From positions 1 through 54,788 of the forward strand of contig CANFWI010000016.1 of assembly GCA_947450675.1 (NCBI GenBank): a stretch of 54,788 nt of DNA, in the 5' to 3' direction. This document shows positions 39,621-48,369 of this stretch, piece by piece (within the stretch, counting starts at the first letter, position 1; each line of letters opens with the position of its first letter). The notes under the pieces were generated by a model. That model was not told the origin of the DNA. It worked only from the letters and a program-made list of their open reading frames with translations, and did no database searches. The stretch is from Comamonadaceae bacterium. Lineage in GTDB: Bacteria > Pseudomonadota > Gammaproteobacteria > Burkholderiales > Burkholderiaceae_C. A program made the translations under genes and the position numbers.

Positions 39621-40079
39621 TTGAACCATTCCCCAGAATCGACCCTGAGCGCCAGCACCCAGCTGATTCACCAACTGTTCTATTTTTTGGATGAAGCGGA
39701 TTACCCGAAGTTGGTCGAACTGTTCACGCCGCAAGGTAGATGGAAGCGTCAAGGCGAATTGCTGACAGGTCATGCGCAAATTCTGACCGCCCTGTCAAAG
39801 CGCCCCACTACGCAGCGCATTCGTCACGTCATCAGCAACACGTTTTTGTCAACGTCGGAGGCTGCGTCAGCATCGCTCACTGCCTACATGACGGCCTATC
39901 GCTTTGACAATGGTCGTCACACGACGGGCGTTGTCAGCATCAGCCGCCCTTTCCGGCTGTCTGTGGTGCATGCCAAGCTGAAAGCCGCAGACGGCTGCTG
40001 GCGTTTAGCCGAACTGGACCTGGTGCCAGAGTTCGAATTTGCGGCAGACAGTGTGCTGTTGGCCGTGAGCCCAGTATGA
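39621..40079 (+). CDS. NTF2-like/SnoaL-type small protein
   Basis: A 152-residue protein with the cone-shaped NTF2-like fold pattern: an N-terminal helix pair (LIHQLFYFLDEADYPKLVELF), then TPQGRWKRQGELLTGHAQI and beta strands ending in WRLAELDLVPEFEF. It resembles the small subunits of ring-hydroxylating dioxygenases and SnoaL-like isomerases, but no large subunit is present. The start codon is TTG, eight bases after a CGGAGA site. It is the first gene of the operon, and its stop overlaps the next start in ATGA. Catalytic role unknown. Confidence 0.75.
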   Translation: MNHSPESTLSASTQLIHQLFYFLDEADYPKLVELFTPQGRWKRQGELLTGHAQILTALSKRPTTQRIRHVISNTFLSTSEAASASLTAYMTAYRFDNGRHTTGVVSISRPFRLSVVHAKLKAADGCWRLAELDLVPEFEFAADSVLLAVSPV

Positions 40080-41254
40080 GCCCGGCCAGCGCGCGCCCTT
40101 TTGTGCACCAAGCCCTGCGCACCCGGGTAATTGCCAAGCCCGGCGCAGTCGCTGAACTCGGTCGCGAACTGGCTCGGCTCGGCTGCAAGCGGCCGCTGCT
40201 ACTGTCGGGTCAGCGCACGGCTGCAGGCCCGGTCTGGGCTGAAGTTATAAGTGCCTTGGGTGACCTGCCTTTTATGGCCGTGCAAGACATTGAGCCTCAC
40301 TCTTCACTGACGACTGTTGAACGCGTGGCCCAGCTGGCACGTGAGCATGGTGCCGACGCGCTGGTGGCCGTCGGCGGCGGCAGTGTGTCAGACACGGCCA
40401 AGGCTGTCGCGTTGGTGCTTGCCGAAGGTGCGCCACTGTCTCAGCATGCCTCACGCTTTGTGCCGCCGACCACGGTGCTGACGCCTGACTTGGTCAAGCC
40501 CAAGCTACCGATTTTGTCAATCGCGATGACGGCTTCCGGCGCCGAAGCAACGCCCTCGCTAGGCATACGCACACCCGAAGGCATCAAGCTGCTTTTTTGG
40601 GACGCACAACTGGCCAGCCGCGTGATTTTTCTGGACCCCGTGGCGAACCTCGCAACACCAGCGTCAGTCATGCTGTCCACCGGCATGAACGGGCTGGCGC
40701 ACTGCATTGAAGGCCTTTACTCCAAGGCCGGATCGCCCATCACGTCCATTCTCGCGCTGGATGGCATTGTCCAATTCAACCAAGCTTTGCGACAAGTCGC
40801 TGCCATGCCGCAAGACGTGAACGCACGCGCCAACTTGCTGCTTGCTGCGCACATCTCGGGCATGGTGCTGGCGAGTGCGCGCAGCTGTCTGCACCACGCG
40901 CTGTGCCATGTGATGGGCGCCACCTTCGGCGTGGCCCACGGTGACGTCAACTCGGCTGTTTTGCCACATGCGCTGCGCTTTAACGCAGCTGCCGCCGCGC
41001 GTGAACTCGCGCCTGCCGCCGCACGACTCGAGCTGCCCGGGCCAGCGGCCGAAGCCGGTGAGCAACTGGCCAATTGGCTGCATGAACTGCAGCAAGCTAT
41101 CGGTGTGCCGAGCCGCTTGCGGGACCTTGGCATCGCGCGCGAGCAACTTGCTGGCGTGGCCGAAAAAACATTGCACGAGCGCGGACTGGCCTACAACCCG
41201 CGCAGCGTCAACAACGCCAGCGAGCTTGAAGCCATCCTGCTGGCCGCCTGGTAA
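40076..41254 (+). CDS. maleylacetate reductase-like iron-containing alcohol dehydrogenase family protein
   Basis: This 392-residue protein has the NAD-binding motif VAVGGGSVSDTAKA (about 98-110) and the C-terminal helical domain of group III alcohol dehydrogenases. At the metal site the usual Asp-His-His-His becomes N205 (GMNGLAHCIE), H209, H274 (HALCHVMGATFGVAHGD) and H288. Asparagine at the first position and the following SAVLPHALRFN resemble maleylacetate reductases, which act without metal. It would then reduce a maleylacetate-like 2-ene-4-oxo acid. Translation is coupled to the NTF2-like gene by an ATGA overlap. Confidence 0.75.
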   Translation: MSPASARPFVHQALRTRVIAKPGAVAELGRELARLGCKRPLLLSGQRTAAGPVWAEVISALGDLPFMAVQDIEPHSSLTTVERVAQLAREHGADALVAVGGGSVSDTAKAVALVLAEGAPLSQHASRFVPPTTVLTPDLVKPKLPILSIAMTASGAEATPSLGIRTPEGIKLLFWDAQLASRVIFLDPVANLATPASVMLSTGMNGLAHCIEGLYSKAGSPITSILALDGIVQFNQALRQVAAMPQDVNARANLLLAAHISGMVLASARSCLHHALCHVMGATFGVAHGDVNSAVLPHALRFNAAAAARELAPAAARLELPGPAAEAGEQLANWLHELQQAIGVPSRLRDLGIAREQLAGVAEKTLHERGLAYNPRSVNNASELEAILLAAW

Positions 41255-41291
41255 TTTTTCACCTTTTCACCCACTTGATTGGAGAACTCAG

Positions 41292-42167
41292 ATGAACATC
41301 ATTGAAAGCGGAAAAACTTTGGGAGCACGCGTCGAAGGACTTGATTTATCAGTCCCACTGACCGAAGCGCAATTTTTGCAACTGGAACAAGCCCTGGGCA
41401 AATATGGCGTCTTGAGCTACCCAAAGCAAACTCTCACCAGCCTTCAGCTAAAGCAATTTTCAGAACGCTTTGGCCAACTGGAAGTCAACGTCGCCAACAT
41501 GTACCAAGACGTCGGCTTGCCAGAGGTGATGATCCTCTCCAACAAAGTCGAAAACGGCAAACCAGTGGGACTGAGTGATGCCGGCCAGGACTGGCACACC
41601 GACATGTCGTACAGCAAGATGATTGCCTTCACCAATGTGCTGTACGGTCTCGAGATTCCGCACCGCGATGGCGAGCCGCTGGGCAACACCGAGTTCTGCA
41701 ACATGCACGCCGCTTACGACGACCTGCCAGAGACGCTCAAGACCCAATTAGCCGGCATGAGCATCACGCACAACTTCGAAAAGTTCTGGGAAAAAATGCG
41801 CTTAGAGAAAGGCCAGCGTCCGCCGCTGACAGCTGCCCAGCGCGCAGCCAAGCCGCCGGTGTCGCATCCGATCTTCATGACACACCCGATCACTGGCAAA
41901 AAAGTGCTCTACGCCAACCCGGGTTATTCGATGCGCATCAACGAACTGCCTGAAGCAGAAAGCGACGCGATCTTGGCGTTTTTGTTCAAGCACCAGTTGC
42001 AAGAAAAATATCAGTACCGTCACCGCTGGAGCGTCGGCGACGTGCTGATGTGGGACAACATGGGCACGCTGCACAACGCCGTGCCCGACTACCGGCCCGA
42101 CGAACACCGCTACATCAAGCGCTGCCAAGTCATGGCCAATCGCTATTTTGAAAATACGGCCGCATGA
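41292..42167 (+). CDS. TauD/TfdA-family 2-oxoglutarate-dependent dioxygenase
   Basis: The 291-residue enzyme uses Fe(II), O2 and 2-oxoglutarate to hydroxylate and usually cleave a sulfonate, ether or similar substrate. The iron ligands are H102 and D104 in DWHTDMSY and H261 in MGTLHNAV. The 2-oxoglutarate-binding arginine is R273 or R277 in EHRYIKR. ATG 41292 follows a GGAGA site by six bases; the frame is open far upstream, but there it overlaps the reductase gene. The stop overlaps the next start in ATGA. The substrate cannot be read from sequence. Confidence 0.9.
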   Translation: MNIIESGKTLGARVEGLDLSVPLTEAQFLQLEQALGKYGVLSYPKQTLTSLQLKQFSERFGQLEVNVANMYQDVGLPEVMILSNKVENGKPVGLSDAGQDWHTDMSYSKMIAFTNVLYGLEIPHRDGEPLGNTEFCNMHAAYDDLPETLKTQLAGMSITHNFEKFWEKMRLEKGQRPPLTAAQRAAKPPVSHPIFMTHPITGKKVLYANPGYSMRINELPEAESDAILAFLFKHQLQEKYQYRHRWSVGDVLMWDNMGTLHNAVPDYRPDEHRYIKRCQVMANRYFENTAA

Positions 42168-43090
42168 AAGTCATCAGCTACCGCAAAGGTAACAGCCCGG
42201 TGCTGACCGGTGTTGTCGTTGACCAAGGCGTGCTAGACATCAGTGCGTGGGCAGCTCAGCTGACGTCATCAACTGAGGCCGAGAGCCGCAATGCGGCAGC
42301 AGGTGTGGATGCCCCAGCGGGCGGCATTCTGCGTTGGCTGCAGTCTGGCAGTGGGGCCATTTTGGCGCTGACTGAACACGTTCGCGCGGCATTGCTCAAG
42401 CCTGACACTCAGTTTGAGAAACTCGACAGTCTGCAGTTGTATGCGCCCGTGCCACGGCCCGGAAAAATAATTGGGGTTGGCCGCAATTACGCAGACCACG
42501 CCAAAGAAACCGGCGTGGCGCCGTTCGAGAATCCACGCATCATTTTCAAGGTATCGTCGTCTATCGCGGCGCCGGGGGCAGCCGTGACGCGGCCGGCCTC
42601 GGTCGCCAAAATGGATTTCGAAGTCGAACTGGCTGTCGTGATCGGCGGCTATGGCAAAGACGTGATGGAATCCGAGGCCTTGTCAATGGTGGCGGGCTAC
42701 ACAGTTTTGAATGACCTGAGTGCCCGTGAGTTTCAATTTGACATCGCGCAAGCGCAAACCACGTTCGCCAAAAGCATGGACGGCTTTGCGCCCATGGGGC
42801 CGTGGCTGGTGACGCGCGACGAGATTGCCGATCCCCAAAAACTGGAAGTTTTTTGCTGGCTGAACGGCACACAAATGCAACACGGTCACACTTCAGACAT
42901 GCTGTTTCCGGTGGCCACGCTGATTGCCTACGTGTCGCGCTTCATGACGCTCGAACCCGGAGACATCATTGGCACTGGAACACCGGCCGGCATCGGTGCC
43001 TTTCGGCAACCGCCGGTGTATTTGCAACCGGGCGATGAACTGCGCTTGGAAGTCAGCCACGTTGGTTCGATGACGCATCGAATCGTTTAA
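42164..43090 (+). CDS. FAH-family hydrolase
   Basis: The 308-residue protein has an N-terminal half (MKVISYRKGNSPVLTGVVVD) and a C-terminal FAH domain with IGVGRNYADHAKETG, metal glutamates in DFEVELAVVIG, LNDLSAREFQ, KSMDGFAPMGP and IGTGTPAGIGA. It would hydrolyse or decarboxylate a diketo or oxo-enoic acid in the pathway. Its start overlaps the dioxygenase stop by four bases, and a Bug receptor gene follows. It resembles the FAH proteins at 23105 and 23915, and the fragment at the left edge. Confidence 0.9.
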   Translation: MKVISYRKGNSPVLTGVVVDQGVLDISAWAAQLTSSTEAESRNAAAGVDAPAGGILRWLQSGSGAILALTEHVRAALLKPDTQFEKLDSLQLYAPVPRPGKIIGVGRNYADHAKETGVAPFENPRIIFKVSSSIAAPGAAVTRPASVAKMDFEVELAVVIGGYGKDVMESEALSMVAGYTVLNDLSAREFQFDIAQAQTTFAKSMDGFAPMGPWLVTRDEIADPQKLEVFCWLNGTQMQHGHTSDMLFPVATLIAYVSRFMTLEPGDIIGTGTPAGIGAFRQPPVYLQPGDELRLEVSHVGSMTHRIV

Positions 43091-43182
43091 AGCCGCTCAA
43101 TGCAACCACTTATTCGACATCTTCCTTCGTCAGCATCCACGGCTACTATTTGACTTTTCGACAACACTATAAAAGAGACAAC

Positions 43183-44166
43183 ATGAAAAAATCCCTGCTC
43201 GCACTTGTAGCGGTCGCCGCGCTCAGCGCTGTCACCGGCGCAGCCCTGTCCCAAAATGTCTACCCATCCAAACCCGTGCGTCTGGTGGTTGGTTTTGCCG
43301 CAGGTGGACCCACCGATGTCATCGCCCGCGTGTTGGCCAGGGACATGTCAATCACCTTGGGGCAATCTGTCATCGTCGACAACAAGGCCGGCGCCAGTTC
43401 GATGATCGGCACCCGCGAAGTGCGCAACGCACCGGCGGACGGCTACACGCTTTTGTTCTCTTCGCTGGGCATGAATGTCAACCCGATTTTGCTTGGCGAG
43501 ATGGCCGGCTACAACCCGAAGACAGACTTCGCACCGATCTCCAACGCGGCCAACCTGCCGCTGGTGGCGGTCAACGCCTACGACTCTCCCATCAAAAGCA
43601 TGGCGGATCTTCTCAAACAAGCCCGCAGCAAACCTGAAGCAGTGACATTCGCCTCTTCTGGAACCGGCGGTTCTGGCCACTTGGCGTCAGAGTTGCTGGC
43701 AACACAGGCCAAAGCCAAAATGCTCCATGTGCCCTACAAAGGCAATGGCCCGGCGCTGCTTGAAGTCATGGCTGGTCGGGTCGACTACATGTTTTACCCA
43801 GTCATCGGCATTGCCGAAAATGTCGCCTCTAAACGCCTGCAAATTTTGGCCGTCGGCACCGCCAAGCGCCTGCCGCAGTTCCCCAACGTGCCCACCATGT
43901 CGGAAGTCGGCTTCCCCGGCTTTGAAGAAACCGCACCCTGGGTCGGCATGCTGGCACCCGCCAAAACACCAACGGCCATCATCAACAAACTGCATGACGC
44001 CATGAGCAAGGCCTTGGCCAAGCCAGACGTCAGAGCGCAACTTGAAAAGCTGGGCGCAGTGATCGTCGGCGACACACCGACTGAATTTGCCGCCTTCCTG
44101 AAGCGCGACCACGAACGCTGGGCAGCGGTCATCAAGGCTGCCGACATCAAGCCTGAAGCCAACTAA
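43183..44166 (+). CDS. Bug-family periplasmic solute receptor
   Basis: A 327-residue TctC-like receptor with a Sec signal (MKKSLLALVAVAALSAVTGA). ATG 43183 follows AGAGA by a few bases; an upstream TTG at 43150 only adds an unlikely tail. The binding loop is FAAGGPTDVIAR, followed by KPEAVTFASSGTGGSGHLAS and FPNVPTMSEVGFPG. It lies in the middle of the catabolic operon between the FAH and hydroxyacid oxidase genes, so it should bind the operon's substrate. No TctA/B subunit is present. Confidence 0.86.
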   Translation: MKKSLLALVAVAALSAVTGAALSQNVYPSKPVRLVVGFAAGGPTDVIARVLARDMSITLGQSVIVDNKAGASSMIGTREVRNAPADGYTLLFSSLGMNVNPILLGEMAGYNPKTDFAPISNAANLPLVAVNAYDSPIKSMADLLKQARSKPEAVTFASSGTGGSGHLASELLATQAKAKMLHVPYKGNGPALLEVMAGRVDYMFYPVIGIAENVASKRLQILAVGTAKRLPQFPNVPTMSEVGFPGFEETAPWVGMLAPAKTPTAIINKLHDAMSKALAKPDVRAQLEKLGAVIVGDTPTEFAAFLKRDHERWAAVIKAADIKPEAN

Positions 44167-44187
44167 TTTATTGCTGCCGGAGTCACT

Positions 44188-45351
44188 GTGTCAACCGCAT
44201 CCAAAGCCTTCTCCATTGAAGACCTGCGCAGCGCTGCACGGCATAGACTGCCGCAAGCCATCTTCGATTTTTTTGACGGCGGGGCTGAGGATGAGTTGAC
44301 TTTAGGTGACAACCAAGCCGCTTTTCGGCGTATTCGATTACTGCCCAAAGTGCTGACCGACGTGTCTCAAGTGGGGACTGGCGTGCAGCTGCTGGGCAAG
44401 GCTGCCGCCCTGCCCTTGGCCATTGCGCCCACTGGCGCGGTCGGCTTCGGCTGGCGCGGTGGTGACATCGCCATTGCCCGTGCAGCGGTTGCGGCCAACA
44501 TCCCGTACACGCTGTCGAGTGCGGCCACCGCATCGATCGAACAAGTCGCCAAAGCGGCACCTGGACGGCTTTGGTTTCAAGCCTACATTTTGCGCAACAA
44601 ACCTTTTCTGGATGGTTTGATCGCACGCGCGCTGGCGGCTGACTACGAAGCGCTGATGATCACGGTCGACTTGCCCGTGGGCGGCAAACGCGAACGCGAT
44701 TTCCGAAATCACTTCTCGGTGCCGTTTCGATTCACCGCCAAAAACCTGCTGGACTTTTCCTGCCACCCTCGCTGGCTGTCGGACATCGTGCGCTATGGCA
44801 TGCCGGTCATGGAAAACATGATCGGACTCGACATGCACGCCAAGAACGCCACTGCCATCGCGTCGTCGGTTGGCCGCAGCTACGACCCGGCTTTTGACTG
44901 GGACAGCCTGCAAAAAATCCGCGACCAATGGCCGCGCAAGCTGATCGTCAAAGGCATCTTGCGTCCTGATGATGCGATGCGCTTGGCCGACATGGGTTGC
45001 GATGCGCTGGTGGTGTCGAATCACGGCGGTCGTCAACTCGACGGCGCAGTGGCCACGCTGGACGCCTTGCCTGCTGTTGTGCAAGCTGTCAATGGCCGCA
45101 TGCCTGTGCTGATAGACGGCGGCGTGCGTCGCGGCTCTGATGTTTTCAAAGCCATTGCACTCGGCGCCGCGGGCGTGCTGGTAGGCCGCTCGACGCTGTA
45201 TGGCGCGGTAGCCGCCGGCGAAGAAGGCGCACACAGGGCCTTGGCAATCCTGCGCGACGAGTTCACGCGTACCATGCAGCTGAGCGGTGCCTGTTCAGTC
45301 GCCGACATTCATTCCGGCTTGCTTTTTAAGCCGTCTTTTAGCCCTCTTTAA
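44188..45351 (+). CDS. FMN-dependent alpha-hydroxy-acid oxidase/dehydrogenase
   Basis: This 387-residue TIM-barrel flavoprotein belongs to the lactate/mandelate/glycolate oxidase family. Active-site residues visible are Y133 in WFQAYILR, K255 in LIVKGILRP, and H279 and R282 in VVSNHGGRQLDG; the FMN phosphate site is in LIDGGVRRGSDVFKAIALGA. It would oxidise an L-2-hydroxy acid to the 2-oxo acid and pass electrons to the quinone pool or O2. The GTG start has GGAG upstream. It fits as a step producing or using an oxo acid in this operon. Confidence 0.88.
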   Translation: MSTASKAFSIEDLRSAARHRLPQAIFDFFDGGAEDELTLGDNQAAFRRIRLLPKVLTDVSQVGTGVQLLGKAAALPLAIAPTGAVGFGWRGGDIAIARAAVAANIPYTLSSAATASIEQVAKAAPGRLWFQAYILRNKPFLDGLIARALAADYEALMITVDLPVGGKRERDFRNHFSVPFRFTAKNLLDFSCHPRWLSDIVRYGMPVMENMIGLDMHAKNATAIASSVGRSYDPAFDWDSLQKIRDQWPRKLIVKGILRPDDAMRLADMGCDALVVSNHGGRQLDGAVATLDALPAVVQAVNGRMPVLIDGGVRRGSDVFKAIALGAAGVLVGRSTLYGAVAAGEEGAHRALAILRDEFTRTMQLSGACSVADIHSGLLFKPSFSPL

Positions 45352-45381
45352 GAGCCCCTTCAAAATCATCAAAGGATCTGC

Positions 45382-46359
45382 ATGCGCGCAGCTTGGTATT
45401 GCAAAAATGGGGAAGCCCGCGACGTTCTGATCGTCGGTGACTTGCCTGATCCGATCGCCGGCCCGGGTGAAGTTCGCATTCGCATGGCGACGTCGGGGGT
45501 GAATCCCTCGGACGTGAAATCACGCCGCGCACGGCCTTTGTCCCACGAAAAAATCGTGCCGCACAGCGATGGTGCTGGTGTCATCGACCAAGTTGGCACT
45601 GGCGTTCCCGCCAGCCGCATCGGCGAACGCGTGTGGACCTGGAACGCGCAATGGCAGCGGCCGATGGGCACGGCCAGCGAATTAGTTGTGTTGCCATCAG
45701 CGCAAGCGGCACACCTGCCTGACGCCATTGATTTCGACGCCGGCGCCTGCCTCGGTATTCCGGCTTTGACAGCGATTCAGGCAGTTCGCCTGAGTGGTGA
45801 CGTGGCGGGCAAAAAAGTGCTGGTGATTGCCGCCTCATCGGCTGTTGGCCACTACGTTTCGCAGCTGTTGTCGCTGGCTGGTGCACATGTGATGGGCACC
45901 GTCGGTTCCGCCGAAAAAGCCAAGCACGCGCAAGCCGCCGGCGTGCGCGATGTGATTTTCTACAAGACCGAAGCCGTGGCCGAACGCCTGAAGACGCTGA
46001 CAGACGGCAAAGGCGTCGACATCATCATCGACATGGATTTTTCAAGCACGTCTGCGCTGCTGACAGCCGGCGGACTTGCACCGCATGGCCGGGTGGTCTG
46101 CTACGGCTCCAACGTGGCGACAGACCTGCCGATCAACTTTAGAACCATGCTGTCGAACTCGTTAGAGTTGAAGTTTTTCTTGGTCTACGACTTGCAAGCC
46201 GCCGACCGCATTGCGGCGCTGAAACAGCTCGGTGACCTGCTCCAGACCAACCGTCTGCAGCACGCCATCAGCCGGTCTTTTGCACTGGAAGACATTGCAC
46301 AGGCGCATGAAGCGGTTGAGGCCGGACAAGACATTGGCAATGTTGTTTTGACGTTTTAA
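45382..46359 (+). CDS. MDR-family NADPH:quinone reductase-like oxidoreductase
   Basis: A 325-residue medium-chain dehydrogenase/reductase without structural or catalytic zinc cysteines, as in quinone/enoyl reductases. GroES-like N-terminal domain: GEVRIRMATSGVNPSDVKSR; the nucleotide-binding fold shows LVIAASSAVGHYVSQLLSLA (about 149-168), an unusual replacement for the common GxGxxG. The C-terminus ends DIGNVVLTF, as family members do. It lies 30 bp after the hydroxyacid oxidase and is probably the last enzyme of the operon, reducing a quinone or an alkene bond. Confidence 0.85.
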   Translation: MRAAWYCKNGEARDVLIVGDLPDPIAGPGEVRIRMATSGVNPSDVKSRRARPLSHEKIVPHSDGAGVIDQVGTGVPASRIGERVWTWNAQWQRPMGTASELVVLPSAQAAHLPDAIDFDAGACLGIPALTAIQAVRLSGDVAGKKVLVIAASSAVGHYVSQLLSLAGAHVMGTVGSAEKAKHAQAAGVRDVIFYKTEAVAERLKTLTDGKGVDIIIDMDFSSTSALLTAGGLAPHGRVVCYGSNVATDLPINFRTMLSNSLELKFFLVYDLQAADRIAALKQLGDLLQTNRLQHAISRSFALEDIAQAHEAVEAGQDIGNVVLTF

Positions 46360-46390
46360 GGCAACCACCATCAATCCTTTCCGGGCACTC

Positions 46391-47485
46391 ATGCGCAGCC
46401 TGAGCGCAGACACTTTCTTCCTGATTCTGTTGGCTGCAGGGGTCCTGCTCAGCTTGGCGGACCCGAGCCAGATAACGCGCTATCCGGCGCTGGTTGATTG
46501 GCCAACGATCGCGGCGCTAACGGGCTTACTGGTTCTGACCAAAGGCTTGGAAGTGAGCGGTGCCATGCACTGGCTAGGGCGCCGCCTGATCGGCAAGATG
46601 GCGACCGAACGCGCAGCAGCACTGTGGCTGGTGATGGCCGCTGCCCTGCTGTCCACCGTGCTGACCAACGACGTCGCGCTTTTCGTCGTGGTGCCACTCA
46701 CCTTGGGCGTTTGCCGCATCACCCACATGCCGGCCACCCGCCTGGTCGTGTTTGAAGCGCTGGCGGTCAACGCAGGCTCAGCGTTGACGCCCATCGGTAA
46801 TCCGCAGAATATCTTTCTGTGGCAGCTGTCGCATGTCTCGTTCGGCGAATTCGTGCTGCACATGCTGCCGCTGGTCGCGCTACTGATGGCCGTGCTGCTC
46901 TTTGTGACGGCTTTCGCATTCGGCAGCCGACCGATCAAAATGACGGATGAAAAAATGCATCCGCCTGTGCGCCTAGACCTGCCGCTGTTGTGGGTATCGC
47001 TAGCGCTTTATCTGCCATTTCTGGTGGCAACCGACATGCACTACGCGCCATGGGCGGTGCTGGCAGTTTTGCTGATTTTTATGGCCTTACGCGCACGCGT
47101 GCTGGCCATTCTTGACTGGGGCCTGCTGCTGGTGTTTGTCCTGATGTTCATCGACTTGCGCCTGCTGGCCGGACTGGGCATCGTGCAGGCCACCATGAAC
47201 GGACTCGGCCTCGAACAGCCTCTCCATCTTTACCTCACCAGCATGGCGGCCTCACAAATTGTCAGCAACGTGCCCGCGGCCATCGCATTGGCTGAATACT
47301 CAGACAACTGGCGCGTCATCGCTTATGGTGTCAATGTCGGCGGTTTTGGCCTGATGGTCGGCTCGCTGGCGAACTTGATCGCCCTGCGCATGAGCGGCGA
47401 CCGCAAGGCATGGCTGGTATTTCACGCCTATTCGATCCCGTTCCTCATCATTGGCGCCGCACTGGGTTACGCCCTGTTGTTTTGA
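46391..47485 (+). CDS. ArsB/NhaD/DASS-type anion transporter
   Basis: The 364-residue membrane protein has about ten hydrophobic helices. Ion transporter superfamily hairpins are visible: LTNDVALFVVVPLTLG, GSALTPIGNPQNIFLWQLS and the second, partly mirrored ASQIVSNVPAAIALAEYSDN. These mark the ArsB/CitM/NhaD superfamily, which moves dicarboxylates, citrate or arsenite. It starts 31 bp after the MDR gene and may be the uptake or efflux system of the operon. The substrate is undetermined. Confidence 0.82.
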   Translation: MRSLSADTFFLILLAAGVLLSLADPSQITRYPALVDWPTIAALTGLLVLTKGLEVSGAMHWLGRRLIGKMATERAAALWLVMAAALLSTVLTNDVALFVVVPLTLGVCRITHMPATRLVVFEALAVNAGSALTPIGNPQNIFLWQLSHVSFGEFVLHMLPLVALLMAVLLFVTAFAFGSRPIKMTDEKMHPPVRLDLPLLWVSLALYLPFLVATDMHYAPWAVLAVLLIFMALRARVLAILDWGLLLVFVLMFIDLRLLAGLGIVQATMNGLGLEQPLHLYLTSMAASQIVSNVPAAIALAEYSDNWRVIAYGVNVGGFGLMVGSLANLIALRMSGDRKAWLVFHAYSIPFLIIGAALGYALLF

Positions 47486-47505
47486 CGGGCTAAAATGGCG
47501 GTCAT

Positions 47506-47579
47506 GCGGGTATAGCTCAATGGTAGAGTTCTTGCTTCCCAAGCAAGCCACGAGGGTTCGATTCCCTCTACCCGCTCCA
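47506..47579 (+). tRNA. tRNA-Gly(CCC)
   Basis: The gene folds as a complete tRNA: acceptor GCGGGTA pairs with TACCCGC, the anticodon stem CTTGC/GCAAG holds the loop TTCCCAA (anticodon CCC), and the T-arm is AGGGTTCGATTCCCT. The 3' CCA is encoded at 47577-47579. A TAAAAT -10 box sits at 47491-47496, just inside the transporter gap. The 3' end adjoins an integrase remnant, so the gene has served as an integration target. Confidence 0.96.
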
Positions 47580-47619
47580 AATGATCGTTTTTTAACGTAT
47601 TACAACACCTCAGAACTCG

Positions 47620-47850
47620 CTGGCCAAGGCCAGACAGCGGCGCGAGAAGGCGCCAGAGCTACTGGCAGACGGCGTTGACCCCAGTGCAGCCAAGCGCGAT
47701 GACAAGCAAGCCAACTCAGCGGCACCGGCCAATACCTTTGAAGCCGTGGCGCGCGACTTTCATTCAACAAAGGCGGCTGGATGGAGCGAGGGCCACCCCG
47801 ACAGGCGGGCAATCGGGAACTGGGTTTCAATGAAGGTGGGCATGGCTTAA
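47620..47850 (+). pseudogene. fragment of a P4-type tyrosine integrase
   Basis: The frame from 47620 to the stop at 47850 gives 76 residues. They include LAKARQRREKAPELLADGVD, then PSAAKRDDKQ and NTFEAVARDFHSTKAAGWSE followed by GH. This is the end of the DUF4102 N-terminal domain and the start of the core-binding domain of P4-like integrases. The first 50-80 residues and the whole catalytic domain (Arg-His-Arg-Tyr) are missing, and after GH the sequence diverges before stopping. It begins about 40 bp from the end of tRNA-Gly, exactly where such an integrase gene would lie. Confidence 0.8.
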
Positions 47851-47913
47851 AGATTGACAGCGACTTGCGCAGGTTTGGCGGGCTCTAGGGGCGTATTTGG
47901 TCTGTGTTTGATG

Positions 47914-48369
47914 TCACGCCGGGAGCGCGATCAATGGGTCAGCGCAGGCCACACCCAACGGCTGGAAGTGCTTGAGGTTGCAGGTCAGCAGCAACAGGCC
48001 CGCGTTTTGCGCCAGCGCCGCAATCGCCACATCAGCAAAACCGGGGTGGCGGCCCTGCGCCATGGCGACATCAGACATTTGCCCGGCAAGCCGGGCGGCT
48101 TTTGCATCCAGCGGCAAGATGCGATCGGCATAGGCGGCTATCAAGCCGTCGAGCCAGCGGTCAAGGCGATCAGCCCGCTCTGTGCCACCAGCGCGGCGCA
48201 ACTTGCCAATGCCTTGCGCCATTTCTGCCACCGCAATGGAGGGTAGAAAAAGTTCTTTGTGATGCGCTTGTAGCCATTCGGCCAAAGGGCTGAGCACAAA
48301 GGCTTCACGCCCGGGGGCCAGCACGGACACCACACTGGTGTCCAACAAGTAGCCGTTAATCAAAGTCAA
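47914..48369 (-). CDS. vapC: VapC-type PIN-domain ribonuclease toxin
   Basis: A 151-residue PIN-domain toxin of the FitB/VapC type that would cut RNA when freed from its antitoxin. The acidic active site is D10 in YLLDTSVVS, E49 in AVAEMAQG and D113 in FADVAIAALA, followed by TCNLKHFQPLGV. The gene overlaps the antitoxin gene by 14 bp, and its start is TTG (48369 or 48363), with no separate ribosome-binding site, so translation is coupled. The intact catalytic set suggests it still works. Confidence 0.88.
   Translation of the reverse strand: MTLINGYLLDTSVVSVLAPGREAFVLSPLAEWLQAHHKELFLPSIAVAEMAQGIGKLRRAGGTERADRLDRWLDGLIAAYADRILPLDAKAARLAGQMSDVAMAQGRHPGFADVAIAALAQNAGLLLLTCNLKHFQPLGVACADPLIALPA

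Noticed and set aside
44338..45234. 298-codon minus-strand frame opposite the hydroxyacid oxidase
   Set aside because: The opposite strand encodes an unmistakable FMN enzyme with all catalytic residues. The frame has no start signal.
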